Positions 35,739 through 44,723 of a stretch of 64,000 bases of DNA are shown in pieces. The notes under the pieces are model-generated. The model was not told where the DNA came from. It saw nothing but the letters and a program-made list of their open reading frames with translations, and did no database searches. The DNA comes from Congregibacter variabilis (GTDB lineage Bacteria; Pseudomonadota; Gammaproteobacteria; Pseudomonadales; Halieaceae): contig NZ_CP136864.1 of NCBI RefSeq assembly GCF_045689235.1, forward strand, positions 2,666,001 to 2,730,000, written 5' to 3'. The position numbers were made by a program, and so were the translations under genes. Every line of letters begins with the position of its first letter. Position 1 is the first letter of the stretch.

Positions 35739-36574
35739 CCGACAAGCTTCGATTTGCGGTGTTTGGCAATCCCATCAAACACAGCCGTTCGCCCTTGATA
35801 CACGCTGCCTTCGCGAAGCAGTGCAATGTGCCCTTGGAATACCGGGCTTTGCGAGTTGAGTTAGGTGATTTTGAGCGTGCGGTTACTGCATTCTTTGATG
35901 CTGGTGGCAGTGGCCTGAATATTACAGTGCCTTTCAAGGAACAGGCAGCTGCATTGGCTGCAGAGCTCACGCCCCGCGCTGCGCGAGCCACAGCTGTGAA
36001 TACCTTATGGCGTGACGCCGATGGCGTGTTGCACGGCGACACAACCGATGGTGTTGGTCTGGTACGGGATATGGTTGCGAATTTAGGGTGGCGAGTTCAG
36101 GGAATGCGGGTGTTGATCGTCGGCGCCGGTGGTGCCGTGCGCGGCGTGCTTGAGCCTATGATGCGTGAACTTCCGGACTCGGTGCATATTGTTAATCGAA
36201 CTGTAGAGCGCGCGGAAACATTAGCGAGAGAGTTTGGCGTGCTGGGCAAGGTCACGGCTGGCGGATACGAAACTCTCACGGACAGGCAGTTCGATTTAGT
36301 CATTAACGCAAGCAGCGCCGGCCTCCAGGGTGAGGGCCCGACACTTCCTGCCGGTATATTGAGCGAGCGCTGCTGTTGCTATGACCTGTTGTACGCGGCG
36401 GAGCCTACTTTGTTCATGCGTTGGGCAGCCCACAATGCTGCCTGGGCGGTGAGTGACGGCTTGGGCATGCTGGTCGAGCAGGCGGCAGAAGCTTTTTATG
36501 TTTGGCACCGTCAGCGTCCCGAAACTCAACCGGTAGTTCAGCAGCTTAGGGGCGTACTGGCTGCAGCGGCCTGA
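35735..36574 (+). CDS. aroE: Shikimate dehydrogenase
   Basis: NADPH-dependent reduction of 3-dehydroshikimate in aromatic amino-acid synthesis; 279 aa. The substrate site FGNPIKHSRSPLIHAAF, the catalytic Lys in ITVPFKEQ, NTLWRDADGVLHGDTTDG and the cofactor loop VLIVGAGGAVRGVL are present. ATG overlaps the hemF stop (ATGA). Converges with the carbonic anhydrase-like gene. Confidence 0.97.
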   Translation: MTDKLRFAVFGNPIKHSRSPLIHAAFAKQCNVPLEYRALRVELGDFERAVTAFFDAGGSGLNITVPFKEQAAALAAELTPRAARATAVNTLWRDADGVLHGDTTDGVGLVRDMVANLGWRVQGMRVLIVGAGGAVRGVLEPMMRELPDSVHIVNRTVERAETLAREFGVLGKVTAGGYETLTDRQFDLVINASSAGLQGEGPTLPAGILSERCCCYDLLYAAEPTLFMRWAAHNAAWAVSDGLGMLVEQAAEAFYVWHRQRPETQPVVQQLRGVLAAAA

Positions 36575-36590
36575 TTCTAATCGGCCGCTT
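36565..36590 (+). terminator. Short hairpin at the aroE / yrdA convergence
   Basis: GCGGCC - 11 nt - GGCCGC followed by TTTG spans the two convergent stop codons. The perfect 6-bp stem may act as a weak terminator for aroE; the T run is short. Confidence 0.35.
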
Positions 36591-37146
36591 TGTCGAGCTC
36601 TTCGATGTGCTCATCCTTTAAGCGCACATAATTACCCGCACTGTAGCTAAAGAAAGCCATTTCTTTTTCGGTGAGCTTGCGAACCTGTTTTGCCGGAGCG
36701 CCGGCATACAGGTAGCCGCTTTCCAGACGTTTTTTGGGTGTGACCAAGGCCCCTGCGGCAATAACAACATTGTCCTCAACCACGGCTCCGTCCATGACCA
36801 CCGAGCCCATGCCCACAAGAATACGGTTGCCTAGCGTACAGCCATGTAAAGTGGCGTTATGCCCGATAGTGACCTCCTCACCAATGCTTAGAGGCCAGCC
36901 TGCAGGGTTGAAGTCGCTGGCATGAGTAATGTGCAGGACACTGCCATCCTGAACGCTGGTGCGCGCGCCGATGCGAATAGTATGCATATCGCCGCGGATG
37001 ACCGTTGCCGGCCATACGGAAACATCGTCGCCCAGCACTACGTCTCCGGATACCACTGCGCTGGGGTCAATTAGAACCCGATTGCCCAGTTGGGGCGTAT
37101 GTCCTCTAAAGCTTCGCAGACTCACTTTGGTGTAATGCTTATGCAC
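36577..37146 (-). CDS. Gamma-carbonic anhydrase family protein (YrdA-like)
   Basis: Left-handed beta-helix protein with hexapeptide repeats, 189 aa, of the gamma-carbonic anhydrase family. VWPATVIRGDMHTIRIGARTSVQDGSVLH, then GEEVTIGHNATLHGCTLGNRILVGMGS supply three His (in VLHITH and IGHNATLHG) expected to bind zinc between subunits of a trimer. E. coli YrdA at the equivalent aroE neighbourhood is similar. Activity as a carbonic anhydrase is not certain for this subgroup. Confidence 0.92.
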   Translation of the reverse strand: MHKHYTKVSLRSFRGHTPQLGNRVLIDPSAVVSGDVVLGDDVSVWPATVIRGDMHTIRIGARTSVQDGSVLHITHASDFNPAGWPLSIGEEVTIGHNATLHGCTLGNRILVGMGSVVMDGAVVEDNVVIAAGALVTPKKRLESGYLYAGAPAKQVRKLTEKEMAFFSYSAGNYVRLKDEHIEELDKAAD

Positions 37147-37296
37147 GGTGTTGTTTGTCCTTAGTAATAATGAGCAAGTACATTATTGTGGCCCCAAACG
37201 CTGAAGCAGACCACCGGGTCTGATTTTGTTGCGCGCACAGATTGTTTGGCCGAAGCCCTGCAGAAAAAAGAGGAAGTAAATCTTGAGGAACGACCA

Positions 37297-37563
37297 ATGA
37301 GCGGATTTCAGAGTCGCAGACGCTTTATAGCCGGAGCAGTATGTCCCCGCTGTAGCGAAATGGACAAAATCGTTGTCGATCTGGACAGTGACCAGCGCGA
37401 GTGTGTCGCCTGCGGCTTCAGCGAAGGAAGGCCGGAGGCACCTGCTGTGCAAGAAGTGAAAACCCGGGTGAGCCGAGCATCCGCGCGTCGCGTCGAAACC
37501 CCGGCCCAAGTGGTTAGGTTGCTTGATCCTGGCTCCAATGCTGCCAGCGACGCTGACGAGTAA
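37297..37563 (+). CDS. yheV: YheV-family zinc-ribbon protein
   Basis: Small protein of 88 aa with a four-cysteine metal ribbon (VCPRCSEMDKI and RECVACGFSE) and the family N-terminus MSGFQSRRRFIAGA. Function unknown, predicted to bind zinc or iron. GAGGAACG before the ATG at 37297 fixes the start, although the frame is open 111 bases further. The C-terminal third is Ala/Arg/Val rich and overlaps the end of the convergent MATE gene by 50 bp. Confidence 0.85.
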   Translation: MSGFQSRRRFIAGAVCPRCSEMDKIVVDLDSDQRECVACGFSEGRPEAPAVQEVKTRVSRASARRVETPAQVVRLLDPGSNAASDADE

Positions 37564-38881
37564 AATATACAAAGCTCACAGCCAGGGTGATCCCGCGACT
37601 GGCGTTAAACAAGGCGAAGGATAGCCAAAGGCCCTGATTTCCAAGCGCGGTGCTCGCGTAGTAACAGGGCAGATAAACCACCAGTGCGCTAAAGAGCATG
37701 CTCAGCATCATTGCTCGTGTAGCTCCGGCGCCAATGAATAAACCATCCAGCAGATAGCTTGGTGCAGCTATAAGCGGCAACGCGACCAGCCAAAGACTCT
37801 GGGCGCTCATAATGCGCAGCACCTCCGGTAAGCCGGTCAATAAGGGAAAGAGCCAGGGTTTACCCAATAGAATTATTGCGCTGATCACGAAGGCCGACAC
37901 ACCGGTCCAGAGCGCGCAACGCCGACTCACCGCAAAGAAGCGCTTTGTGTTGCCACTTCCCAGTGCTTCTCCGGCCAGACCCTCGGCTGCGTAGGCAAAG
38001 CCGTCCATGGCAAATGCCGCGAACAACAAAAATTGCATCATCACGGCATTGGCAGCGACCACTTCAGGGCCAAGGCTTTCGCCCGCTGCGGTAAAAAATG
38101 CAAAGGCGAACAACAAAGTTAGGGTGCGAAAAAACAGGTTTAGATTGTTGTGCAGCAGATGCAGATAGGGCTTTAGCTCGCGCAGCTGCGCCCACAGCGC
38201 AGAGCTGAACAACGATATCCATTGCTTTCTCAGCCCGATGATAGCGATGACCAGACCGACATATTCGGCGATGACCGTGGCGATGGCTGCGCCGGTGCTA
38301 GCAAGTCCCAAGCCCAGAATAAACAGCGCATCCAACACAATATTGATCAGGTTGGTGATGATGAGAATGCGCATGGGCCAGCGGGTGTCCTGATGGCCGA
38401 TAAACCAACCCACCGCGGTGTAAGTCAGCAAGACCGCGGGGGCGCTGAGTAGGCGCAGGCTGGCGTAGTTGTCGGCGGGAATCTGGATCTCTGCCCGGGT
38501 CCCCATGATGGCAAAGCCCAGCGCGAGCAAAGGCCCCTGAAACAAAAGCAGCAGTGCCGCCAGCGACAATGCGATAAGCGCAGAACGCGCGAGTGCCAGA
38601 AGCGCCCGGGTTACATCTCCAGCCCCATTTGCCCGGGCTACCTCGCCGGTGGTACCCATGCGAAGGAAACTAAAACCCCAATATAGAAACGACAATACGG
38701 CGCCGCCGACGGCGACTGCGGCCAGGTGTGTGGGGCTATCGAGGTGCCCAAGGAGCGCCGCATCCACCAAACCCAAGAGAGGGATAGAGATATTTGCGAT
38801 GATTGCCGGCCAGGCAATAGCCCATATCTTGGCGTCCAGCTCCTTTGGCATCGCTATATGTTGGGGTTTATCCCTGTGCAA
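37514..38881 (-). CDS. MATE family (DinF-like) efflux transporter
   Basis: Multidrug and toxin extrusion protein, 455 aa, 12 membrane segments in two MatE halves (IWAIAWPAIIANISIPLLGLVDAALLGHL at the start; FAMDGFAYAAEGLAGEALGSGN in the second half). The closest class is DinF. The start is probably the TTG at 38881: AAAGGA lies 7 nt before it, whereas the internal ATG 30 bases later has no ribosome site at the right distance. Its 3' end overlaps yheV on the opposite strand by 50 bp. Confidence 0.9.
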   Translation of the reverse strand: MHRDKPQHIAMPKELDAKIWAIAWPAIIANISIPLLGLVDAALLGHLDSPTHLAAVAVGGAVLSFLYWGFSFLRMGTTGEVARANGAGDVTRALLALARSALIALSLAALLLLFQGPLLALGFAIMGTRAEIQIPADNYASLRLLSAPAVLLTYTAVGWFIGHQDTRWPMRILIITNLINIVLDALFILGLGLASTGAAIATVIAEYVGLVIAIIGLRKQWISLFSSALWAQLRELKPYLHLLHNNLNLFFRTLTLLFAFAFFTAAGESLGPEVVAANAVMMQFLLFAAFAMDGFAYAAEGLAGEALGSGNTKRFFAVSRRCALWTGVSAFVISAIILLGKPWLFPLLTGLPEVLRIMSAQSLWLVALPLIAAPSYLLDGLFIGAGATRAMMLSMLFSALVVYLPCYYASTALGNQGLWLSFALFNASRGITLAVSFVYFTRQRRWQHWSQDQAT

Positions 38882-38954
38882 GACGGCTTCCTTTGGGGGT
38901 TTGCTAAATCACTTGTAAATCAGCGCGTTAGTAGGTTTATGGAGAAGCTTTCGC

Positions 38955-38960
38955 TATAAT
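38955..38960 (+). promoter_or_regulatory. Consensus -10 box before the small ORF and cox cluster
   Basis: A perfect TATAAT is followed by a GC-rich stretch (CGCCGCGC) that would form a stringent-type discriminator. No good -35 was seen about 17 bp upstream (TAGGTT at best), so an activator may be needed. It could drive the 70-aa frame and the oxidase operon. Confidence 0.5.
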
Positions 38961-38985
38961 CGCCGCGCTTCAGGGGGAAGTGGCC

Positions 38986-39198
38986 ATGAGCCACAATTAC
39001 TACAACTCTAACCAGCCTGTCGCCGTCAGTCATGTAAACCCGGGGGAAACATGGTTTACAACTGGCGAAAAAATACACACCGAAGACCTTTTTGTGCGGC
39101 TAGTCGCGCAAAAAACGTACCTAGGCGCGCGTATTGTACGTGCCTCCCTGGGGGTTGGTGTGCCGGTTGAATTCACCCAAATTCGCCGAAACAATTAG
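38986..39198 (+). CDS. Unrecognised 70-residue protein upstream of ctaC
   Basis: Small soluble frame (MSHNYYNSNQPVAVSHVNPGE...) without cysteines, signal peptide or membrane segment. GGGGGAAG lies 5-12 nt before the ATG and a consensus TATAAT 26 bp upstream of it. The body (HTEDLFVRLVAQKTYLGARIVRASLGVGVPVEFTQI) alternates hydrophobic and charged residues as a folded protein would. I do not recognise the family. Its place 66 bp before ctaC suggests co-transcription with the oxidase genes. Confidence 0.5.
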   Translation: MSHNYYNSNQPVAVSHVNPGETWFTTGEKIHTEDLFVRLVAQKTYLGARIVRASLGVGVPVEFTQIRRNN

Positions 39199-39205
39199 AT
39201 TTGGA

Positions 39206-39231
39206 GTCTTGGGAGTATGTGTTCCCAAGAC
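39206..39231 (+). promoter_or_regulatory. Leader hairpin before ctaC
   Basis: A perfect 9-bp stem GTCTTGGGA / TCCCAAGAC with an 8-nt loop lies between the small ORF and ctaC, without a T run. It could be an mRNA stability or processing element, or a partial attenuator setting the ratio of the small ORF to the oxidase genes. Confidence 0.45.
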
Positions 39232-39264
39232 GCGACGACACAGTAGATTGATGGAGACCCGGTA

Positions 39265-40419
39265 ATGCAGGGAGCAATCAACCGAGCGTTTATACAAGGC
39301 GCAGCCGCGGTTAGTTCGGCACTGGCATTGTCCGCAGGGCCTGTTCAGGCCGCTGGCAACAATACAAGCTCAGTTAATATGAGCCCTGGCGTGACCGCGG
39401 TAGGTCAGTCGATCTTCGATCTACACATGATCATCTTATGGATCTGTGTGGTGATCGGTGTCGCTGTCTTCGCCGTGATGTTCTACTCCATCATCTATCA
39501 CCGCAAATCACGCGGTGTGGTGCCTGCACAGTTTCATGAGAGCACTAAGGTAGAGATTGCCTGGACCGTAGTGCCGTTCTTGATTCTTATAGGCATGGCG
39601 GTTCCCGCGACGTCAACGCTGCTGGAAATTTATGATTTTGAAGACGCCGAGATGGATATCCTGGTTACCGGGTATCAATGGAAGTGGAAGTACGAGTACC
39701 TGACAGAAGACGGCGAAAACGTCACCTTCTTTAGCAACCTTCAAACACCGCAGTCAGAAATCTATAACTCGGCTGACAAAAACGAGAACTACCTTCTTGA
39801 GGTAGATGAGCCCCTGGTGATTCCCGTGAATACCAAGGTTCGTTTTCTGGTTACTGCTAACGACGTGATCCACGCGTGGTGGGTTCCAGAGCTGGCGGTC
39901 AAGAAAGACGCTGTTCCCGGCTTTATTAACGAGACCTGGACCCTGGCAACAGAAGAAGGCATTTATCGCGGCCAGTGCGCTGAGCTTTGCGGTAAGGATC
40001 ATGGCTTCATGCCCATCGTGGTTAAGGTTGTTAGCCAGGAAGAGTTTGCACAGTGGCAAGGTGACAAGCAGAAAGAAGCCGCGCAGGTGCGTGAGTTGAT
40101 GGCGCAAACCTTCACCATGGATGAGCTCATGGAGCGCGGCAAAGCCGTTTATGCACGAGCTTGTCTGGCCTGTCACGGCGCGAACGGTGAGGGCGGTGTC
40201 GGTAATGCCATCGCTGGGTCGGCGGTTGCTACTGGCGAGCTCGGTCAGCACCTGAACATCGGTATAAATGGTGTGCCGGGGTCTGCGATGCAGGCCTTTG
40301 GTGGTCAGATCAATGACGTCGAAATGGCGGCTGTGATCACCTACCAGCGCAACGCATTCGGAAACAATATGGGCGATATGGTTCAGCCCATTGATGTATT
40401 CAATTACAAGAAGGGTTGA
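39265..40419 (+). CDS. ctaC: Cytochrome c oxidase subunit II with fused cytochrome c domain
   Basis: Electron-entry subunit of an aa3/caa3-type oxidase, 384 aa. In order: signal peptide, two membrane helices (IFDLHMIILWICVVIGVAVF; IAWTVVPFLILIGMAVPA), the CuA domain with VIHAWWVPEL and GQCAELCGKDHGFM (two Cys, His, Met), and a C-terminal class I cytochrome c with CLACHG (about residue 292). The haem domain is standard for the Pseudomonas-type enzyme and lets it take electrons from soluble c-type cytochromes such as c4/c5 encoded further right. Confidence 0.97.
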   Translation: MQGAINRAFIQGAAAVSSALALSAGPVQAAGNNTSSVNMSPGVTAVGQSIFDLHMIILWICVVIGVAVFAVMFYSIIYHRKSRGVVPAQFHESTKVEIAWTVVPFLILIGMAVPATSTLLEIYDFEDAEMDILVTGYQWKWKYEYLTEDGENVTFFSNLQTPQSEIYNSADKNENYLLEVDEPLVIPVNTKVRFLVTANDVIHAWWVPELAVKKDAVPGFINETWTLATEEGIYRGQCAELCGKDHGFMPIVVKVVSQEEFAQWQGDKQKEAAQVRELMAQTFTMDELMERGKAVYARACLACHGANGEGGVGNAIAGSAVATGELGQHLNIGINGVPGSAMQAFGGQINDVEMAAVITYQRNAFGNNMGDMVQPIDVFNYKKG

Positions 40420-40433
40420 GGGGAGTATTAACC

Positions 40434-42005
40434 ATGGCACACGGACCCGCTAAAGGCATCAGCCGCTGGCTGTTTACGACCAACCACAAGGACATCGGCA
40501 CGATGTACCTGTGGTTCTCCTTCGCAATGTTTATCTTGGGTGGCGCTTTCGCGATGATTATTCGCGCGGAACTCTTCCAACCGGGTATGCAGCTTGTCGA
40601 GCCGGCATTCTTTAACCAGATGACCACCCTGCACGGACTCGTGATGGTGTTCGGGGCGATCATGCCCTCTTTTGTGGGGCTGGCGAACTGGTTGATCCCC
40701 ATGATGATCGGCGCGCCTGATATGGCTCTCCCGCGTATGAACAACTGGAGCTTCTGGATTCTTCCACCAGCGTTCCTGATGCTTGCATCTACGCTGTTCA
40801 TGGAAGGTGGTGCACCAGCCTTTGGTTGGACTTTCTATGCGCCGCTGTCCACAACTTACGCTGCGCCTTCAGTCACCTTCTTTATCTTCGCGATCCACAT
40901 TCTTGGTCTGTCTTCAATTATGGGCTCGATCAACATTATCGCGACTGTGATGAACATGCGCGCACCCGGCATGAGTTACATGAAAATGCCGCTGTTCGTA
41001 TGGACCTGGTTGATTACTGCCTTCTTGCTGGTTGCGGTGATGCCCGTACTTGCCGGGGCGGTGACGATGATGCTGATGGATATTCACTTTGGCACCAGCT
41101 TCTTCTCGGCAGCCGGCGGCGGTGACCCCGTATTGTTCCAGCACATCTTCTGGTTCTTCGGACACCCCGAGGTATACATCATCATCCTCCCAGCATTTGG
41201 TGTGGTTTCTCAGATCATTCCGGCCTTCAGCCGTAAGCCGCTGTTTGGCTACGACTCAATGGTGTATGCAACGGCGGCGATTGCCTTCCTGTCATTCATC
41301 GTTTGGGCGCACCACATGTACACCGTGGGTATGCCTGTCGCTGGTGAGCTGTTCTTTATGTACGCGACCATGTTGATTGCTGTACCGACTGGTGTGAAGG
41401 TCTTTAACTGGGTGAGCACGATGTGGCGCGGCGCGCTGTCTTTCGAGACACCTATGCTGTTTAGCATCGGCTTTTTGGTGCTGTTCACCATCGGTGGTTT
41501 CACCGGCCTGATGTTGTCTATCGCACCTGCGGACTTCCAGTACCACGACAGCTACTTCGTCGTAGCGCACTTTCACTACGTGATGGTCGCCGGTGCGGTG
41601 TTCTCCATGTCTGCTGCCGTGTACTACTGGCTGCCGAAGTGGTGCGGAAAGATGTACAACGAGACCATGGGTAAGACCCACTTCTGGATCTCGTTCATCG
41701 GCTTCAACATCACGTTCTTCCCGCAGCACTTTGTAGGCCTGGCGGGAATGCCCCGACGTATTCCTGACTACGCGTTGCAGTTTGCGGACTTCAATATGAT
41801 GTCGTCTATCGGTGCGTTCATTTACGGCGGATCGCAGATCCTGTTCCTCTACAACGTGGTTGCGACCATCGTAGCGGGCAAGCCAGTTAGCGATGAGAAA
41901 GTATGGGACGGAGCAGAAGGTCTTGAGTGGACGGTGGCTACACCAGCGCCTTATCACACCTTTGAAGTGCCACCGACCATCGATCCTGCGCACGCGCATT
42001 CCTGA
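40434..42005 (+). CDS. ctaD: Cytochrome c oxidase subunit I
   Basis: Catalytic, proton-pumping subunit, 523 aa, 12 membrane helices, holding the low-spin haem and the haem-CuB centre. Ligand motifs: MTTLHGLVMVF (His for low-spin haem), WFFGHPEVYIIILPAFG (His-Tyr crosslink region), VWAHHMYTVG (two CuB His) and SYFVVAHFHYVMVAG (haem His pair). The ATG at 40434 (MAHGPAKGISRWL) has GGGGAG upstream. Second gene of the operon, 14 bp after ctaC. Confidence 0.98.
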   Translation: MAHGPAKGISRWLFTTNHKDIGTMYLWFSFAMFILGGAFAMIIRAELFQPGMQLVEPAFFNQMTTLHGLVMVFGAIMPSFVGLANWLIPMMIGAPDMALPRMNNWSFWILPPAFLMLASTLFMEGGAPAFGWTFYAPLSTTYAAPSVTFFIFAIHILGLSSIMGSINIIATVMNMRAPGMSYMKMPLFVWTWLITAFLLVAVMPVLAGAVTMMLMDIHFGTSFFSAAGGGDPVLFQHIFWFFGHPEVYIIILPAFGVVSQIIPAFSRKPLFGYDSMVYATAAIAFLSFIVWAHHMYTVGMPVAGELFFMYATMLIAVPTGVKVFNWVSTMWRGALSFETPMLFSIGFLVLFTIGGFTGLMLSIAPADFQYHDSYFVVAHFHYVMVAGAVFSMSAAVYYWLPKWCGKMYNETMGKTHFWISFIGFNITFFPQHFVGLAGMPRRIPDYALQFADFNMMSSIGAFIYGGSQILFLYNVVATIVAGKPVSDEKVWDGAEGLEWTVATPAPYHTFEVPPTIDPAHAHS

Positions 42006-42032
42006 TCGATCATCGAGTAGCCACGAGCAGAC

Positions 42033-42593
42033 ATGTTGCGCCTAAACGCTAATCCGTCCATCGATACCGTCATCAAGCTGGTGACGGTAGCGGTGGCGAT
42101 GTTTGCTTTTGTGTTTGTGGTGATGGTGCCTCTGTACAACGTGCTCTGCGATGCTTTGGGCATCAACGGTAAGACCTCGGGCGAGGTGTACACGGCGGTA
42201 CAGGCGGGCGTAGATGAAAGCCGGGAGATTACCATCCAGTTCGTAGCGACGAACAATGATGGCATGCCCTGGGAGTTTCGACCGTCTACAACCATGATGC
42301 GCGTGAATCCCGGAGCGTCTAACGACACGGTGTTCCTCGCACGTAACCCATTACCGCAAGCGATGGTTGCCCAGGCAATTCCGAGCGTTTCGCCATCTCG
42401 GGCTGCTGAATACTTTCACAAGACCGAGTGTTTTTGCTTTAACCAGCAGCCGCTTGATGGTCGAAGCTCGGCAGAGATGCCCTTGCAGTTTATTATCGAC
42501 CGCGAGCTGCCTGGCGACATTAAGACAATCACATTGTCCTATACCTTGTTTGACGTGACAGACATGGCGCAAGGCGCCGTCGCTGCACGCTAA
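42033..42593 (+). CDS. ctaG: Cytochrome c oxidase assembly protein CtaG (Cox11)
   Basis: Copper chaperone that inserts CuB into subunit I, 186 aa. One N-terminal membrane anchor (TVAVAMFAFVFVVMVPLYNVLCDALG), then a periplasmic immunoglobulin-like domain with the Cu-binding CFCF pair in KTECFCFNQQPL. Order ctaC-ctaD-ctaG-ctaE is the usual one. Confidence 0.96.
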   Translation: MLRLNANPSIDTVIKLVTVAVAMFAFVFVVMVPLYNVLCDALGINGKTSGEVYTAVQAGVDESREITIQFVATNNDGMPWEFRPSTTMMRVNPGASNDTVFLARNPLPQAMVAQAIPSVSPSRAAEYFHKTECFCFNQQPLDGRSSAEMPLQFIIDRELPGDIKTITLSYTLFDVTDMAQGAVAAR

Positions 42594-42640
42594 CGGCTGT
42601 CGGTCAGGGGGACCGACGGTTTAACTGGAGAGAAAATTCA

Positions 42641-43609
42641 ATGACAAGCCAGACCTCCACAGATTACGAAAAGTATTACGTACCGGAGAAGAGCCCGCTT
42701 GCCGTCATGGCTACCATCGGTCTTGTTCTCAGCGTTTTTGGTGCTGCCAATTTCATCAACCAGCTGACCTTTGGCGAGGCGGGAGAAGCATCTCCCACAA
42801 TCTTGTACGTAGGCTTGTTTGTTTTTGCGGCGACCTTGTTCGTTTGGTTTCGAACAACGATTCGCGAAAACATCGCCGGGATGGCCAGCGGCCAGCTTAA
42901 GAAGTCCTACGTGCTTGGCATGTACTGGTTCATTTTTTCTGAAGTAATGTTCTTTGCTGCGTTTTTCGGAGTGCTGTTCTACGTGCGCAACCTCGCGGGG
43001 CCATGGTTAGCCGCTGAGGGTGAAGGCGGTCGTATGAACTACCTACTGTGGGAAGGCTTTCAGTTTAGCTGGCCCATGATGCAGACACCTCAGGAAGCTG
43101 TGGGCGGCGCCGCAACCCAACTGATTGCCAACAACGGTTCTTTTGCCAGTGCCAAGCAAAGCATGTCATTTGCCGAAGCACATCACTGGTATGCCTGGTT
43201 GCCGCTTTGGAACACCATCATTCTACTGTCCTCATCTGTGACCGTGCATATCGCGCACACGGGTTTGCTTGATGGGAACAAGAAGAAGTTCAACCTGTGG
43301 CTGGGCGGTACCGTGGCATTGGGCGTTCTGTTTGTCATTCTGCAGATTGCTGAGTACTACGAAGCCTACGCTCACTTTGGCCTGACACTGAATTCTGGAA
43401 TCTACGGATCAACGTTCTTTATGTTGACCGGCTTCCACGGTTTCCATGTATTTATGGGTATGACCATGTTGGCCATTCAGTTGATGCGTTCGTTGCGAGG
43501 TGGCCACTTCACAGCCGGCGATCATTTTGGCTTTGAAGCGTCGAGCTGGTACTGGCACTTTGTCGACGTGGTTTGGGTGTTCCTGTTCCTGTTTGTTTAT
43601 ATCCTCTAA
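42641..43609 (+). CDS. ctaE: Cytochrome c oxidase subunit III
   Basis: Third core subunit, 322 aa, seven membrane helices. FIFSEVMFFAAFFGVLFY, WNTIILLSSSVTVHIAH, GFHGFHVFMGMTMLAIQLMR and FEASSWYWHFVDVVWVFLFLFVYIL are family signatures. The loop around residues 125-185, between the third helix and LPLWNTII, is longer than in E. coli-type subunits and typical of the Pseudomonas-type enzyme. GGAG precedes the ATG. It converges on the DUF2909 gene. Confidence 0.96.
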   Translation: MTSQTSTDYEKYYVPEKSPLAVMATIGLVLSVFGAANFINQLTFGEAGEASPTILYVGLFVFAATLFVWFRTTIRENIAGMASGQLKKSYVLGMYWFIFSEVMFFAAFFGVLFYVRNLAGPWLAAEGEGGRMNYLLWEGFQFSWPMMQTPQEAVGGAATQLIANNGSFASAKQSMSFAEAHHWYAWLPLWNTIILLSSSVTVHIAHTGLLDGNKKKFNLWLGGTVALGVLFVILQIAEYYEAYAHFGLTLNSGIYGSTFFMLTGFHGFHVFMGMTMLAIQLMRSLRGGHFTAGDHFGFEASSWYWHFVDVVWVFLFLFVYIL

Positions 43610-43615
43610 AGCAGA

Positions 43616-43864
43616 TTACTGCTGTTCCTGAGTAGCGGTCCCCTGCGGGCCGCTGTCCCAGGGGTTGCGATGACCCAGCTGTCCGGTCGCAACGCCATAA
43701 ATAATCAAGCTCATCAAACCTATCGCCAATCCCAGCCGTGCACCCAGTGAATTGAGTGTGCGGCGTTTTGTTTTGTCGCCCTGATCAACCATCAGGAAGT
43801 ACGCACCACTAACGAGGCTTCCCACCAGCATTATCATGAAAAGGACGATTAAGAATTTCAGCAC
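43616..43864 (-). CDS. DUF2909 twin-transmembrane protein
   Basis: Small protein of 82 aa with two membrane helices (LKFLIVLFMIMLVGSLVSGAYFL and GLAIGLMSLIIYGVATG) separated by a charged loop. It matches DUF2909, a family found beside cox genes in Pseudomonas-type clusters on the opposite strand. The GTG at 43864 with AAGG about 8 nt upstream is preferred to a much longer frame that would run into the SURF1 gene. Function unknown, presumably in oxidase assembly. Confidence 0.82.
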   Translation of the reverse strand: MLKFLIVLFMIMLVGSLVSGAYFLMVDQGDKTKRRTLNSLGARLGLAIGLMSLIIYGVATGQLGHRNPWDSGPQGTATQEQQ

Positions 43865-43939
43865 AGTCGGTACCTTGTTGAAGCCAAACCCACAGTATAG
43901 CGGAGCCTCTCGGCATCTTGCTTCGCGGGCGCTTCGATA

Positions 43940-44719
43940 ATGGCTGCGCTGAAGCTTGATCTGGAATGGCGTACTACATTGATGAGTCTGCTGCTCTTTC
44001 CCGGATTGATTGCACTGGGGTTTTGGCAGCTTGATCGTGCGGACGAAAAAGCCGACATCGCGCATCGAGAAAGTGAGCGTGCGATGGCAGCTGCGGTGAG
44101 TCTCGATCAATTGACGGCGGTTGCCAGGGAAGAGCAGGCTTTTCGCAAAGTGATAGTGAGCGGTCACTATGTAGAAGATGCGGTGATTTTCCTCGACAAT
44201 CAGATGCGTGATGGCCGCTATGGCCACGATGTGTATGGTGTGTTCTACGATCAGCCCAGTGAGCAATACGTTTTACTGAACCGGGGCTGGGTAGAGGGTG
44301 ACTCGTCGCGTCGCAGTCTTCCTGAGGTTGATGTGCCCTCCGGGGAGTTTGCCCTGAGCGCCACTGCTTATGTGCCTCCCGGTAAGCCCTATCTGCTTGC
44401 CGAGGACCAGTTCGCTGACCTTAAGTGGCCCTTACTGGTGCAGACCGTGGCTTCGGATGCCCTGCATGAATTACTGAAAGAAAAGTTCGCCGGCCAAGTG
44501 TTTGCGACGGAACTGCGTCTGGCTGCTGGGAGTCCTACGGGCTTTCGCCGCGACTGGCCGGTGCTGAATGTATCGCCTGAAAAACACCAAGGCTATGCGC
44601 TGCAATGGTTTACCATGGCCGCCGCTTTACTGCTGTTTTTTGTGTTTCGTAGCAGCAATATTTTGAGTTTTCGCCGGGGACGCAGTTCTTCCGGCTCTAT
44701 TGATACAAAGGAGCATTGA
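43940..44719 (+). CDS. SURF1 family oxidase assembly protein
   Basis: Inner-membrane protein, 259 aa, with two terminal helices (LMSLLLFPGLIALGFWQLDRA; LQWFTMAAALLLFFVFRS) flanking a periplasmic domain. FWQLDRADEKADI, VYGVFYDQPSEQYVLLNRGWV and YALQWFTMA are family hallmarks. SURF1 helps haem A delivery to subunit I. It ends 4 bp before the next gene. Confidence 0.92.
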   Translation: MAALKLDLEWRTTLMSLLLFPGLIALGFWQLDRADEKADIAHRESERAMAAAVSLDQLTAVAREEQAFRKVIVSGHYVEDAVIFLDNQMRDGRYGHDVYGVFYDQPSEQYVLLNRGWVEGDSSRRSLPEVDVPSGEFALSATAYVPPGKPYLLAEDQFADLKWPLLVQTVASDALHELLKEKFAGQVFATELRLAAGSPTGFRRDWPVLNVSPEKHQGYALQWFTMAAALLLFFVFRSSNILSFRRGRSSSGSIDTKEH

Positions 44720-44723
44720 GCGC

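Noticed and set aside
43865..44266. Long N-terminal extension of the DUF2909 frame
   Set aside because: It would lie antisense to the SURF1 gene and precede a normal two-helix protein; the GTG at 43864 with AAGG fits the family length.
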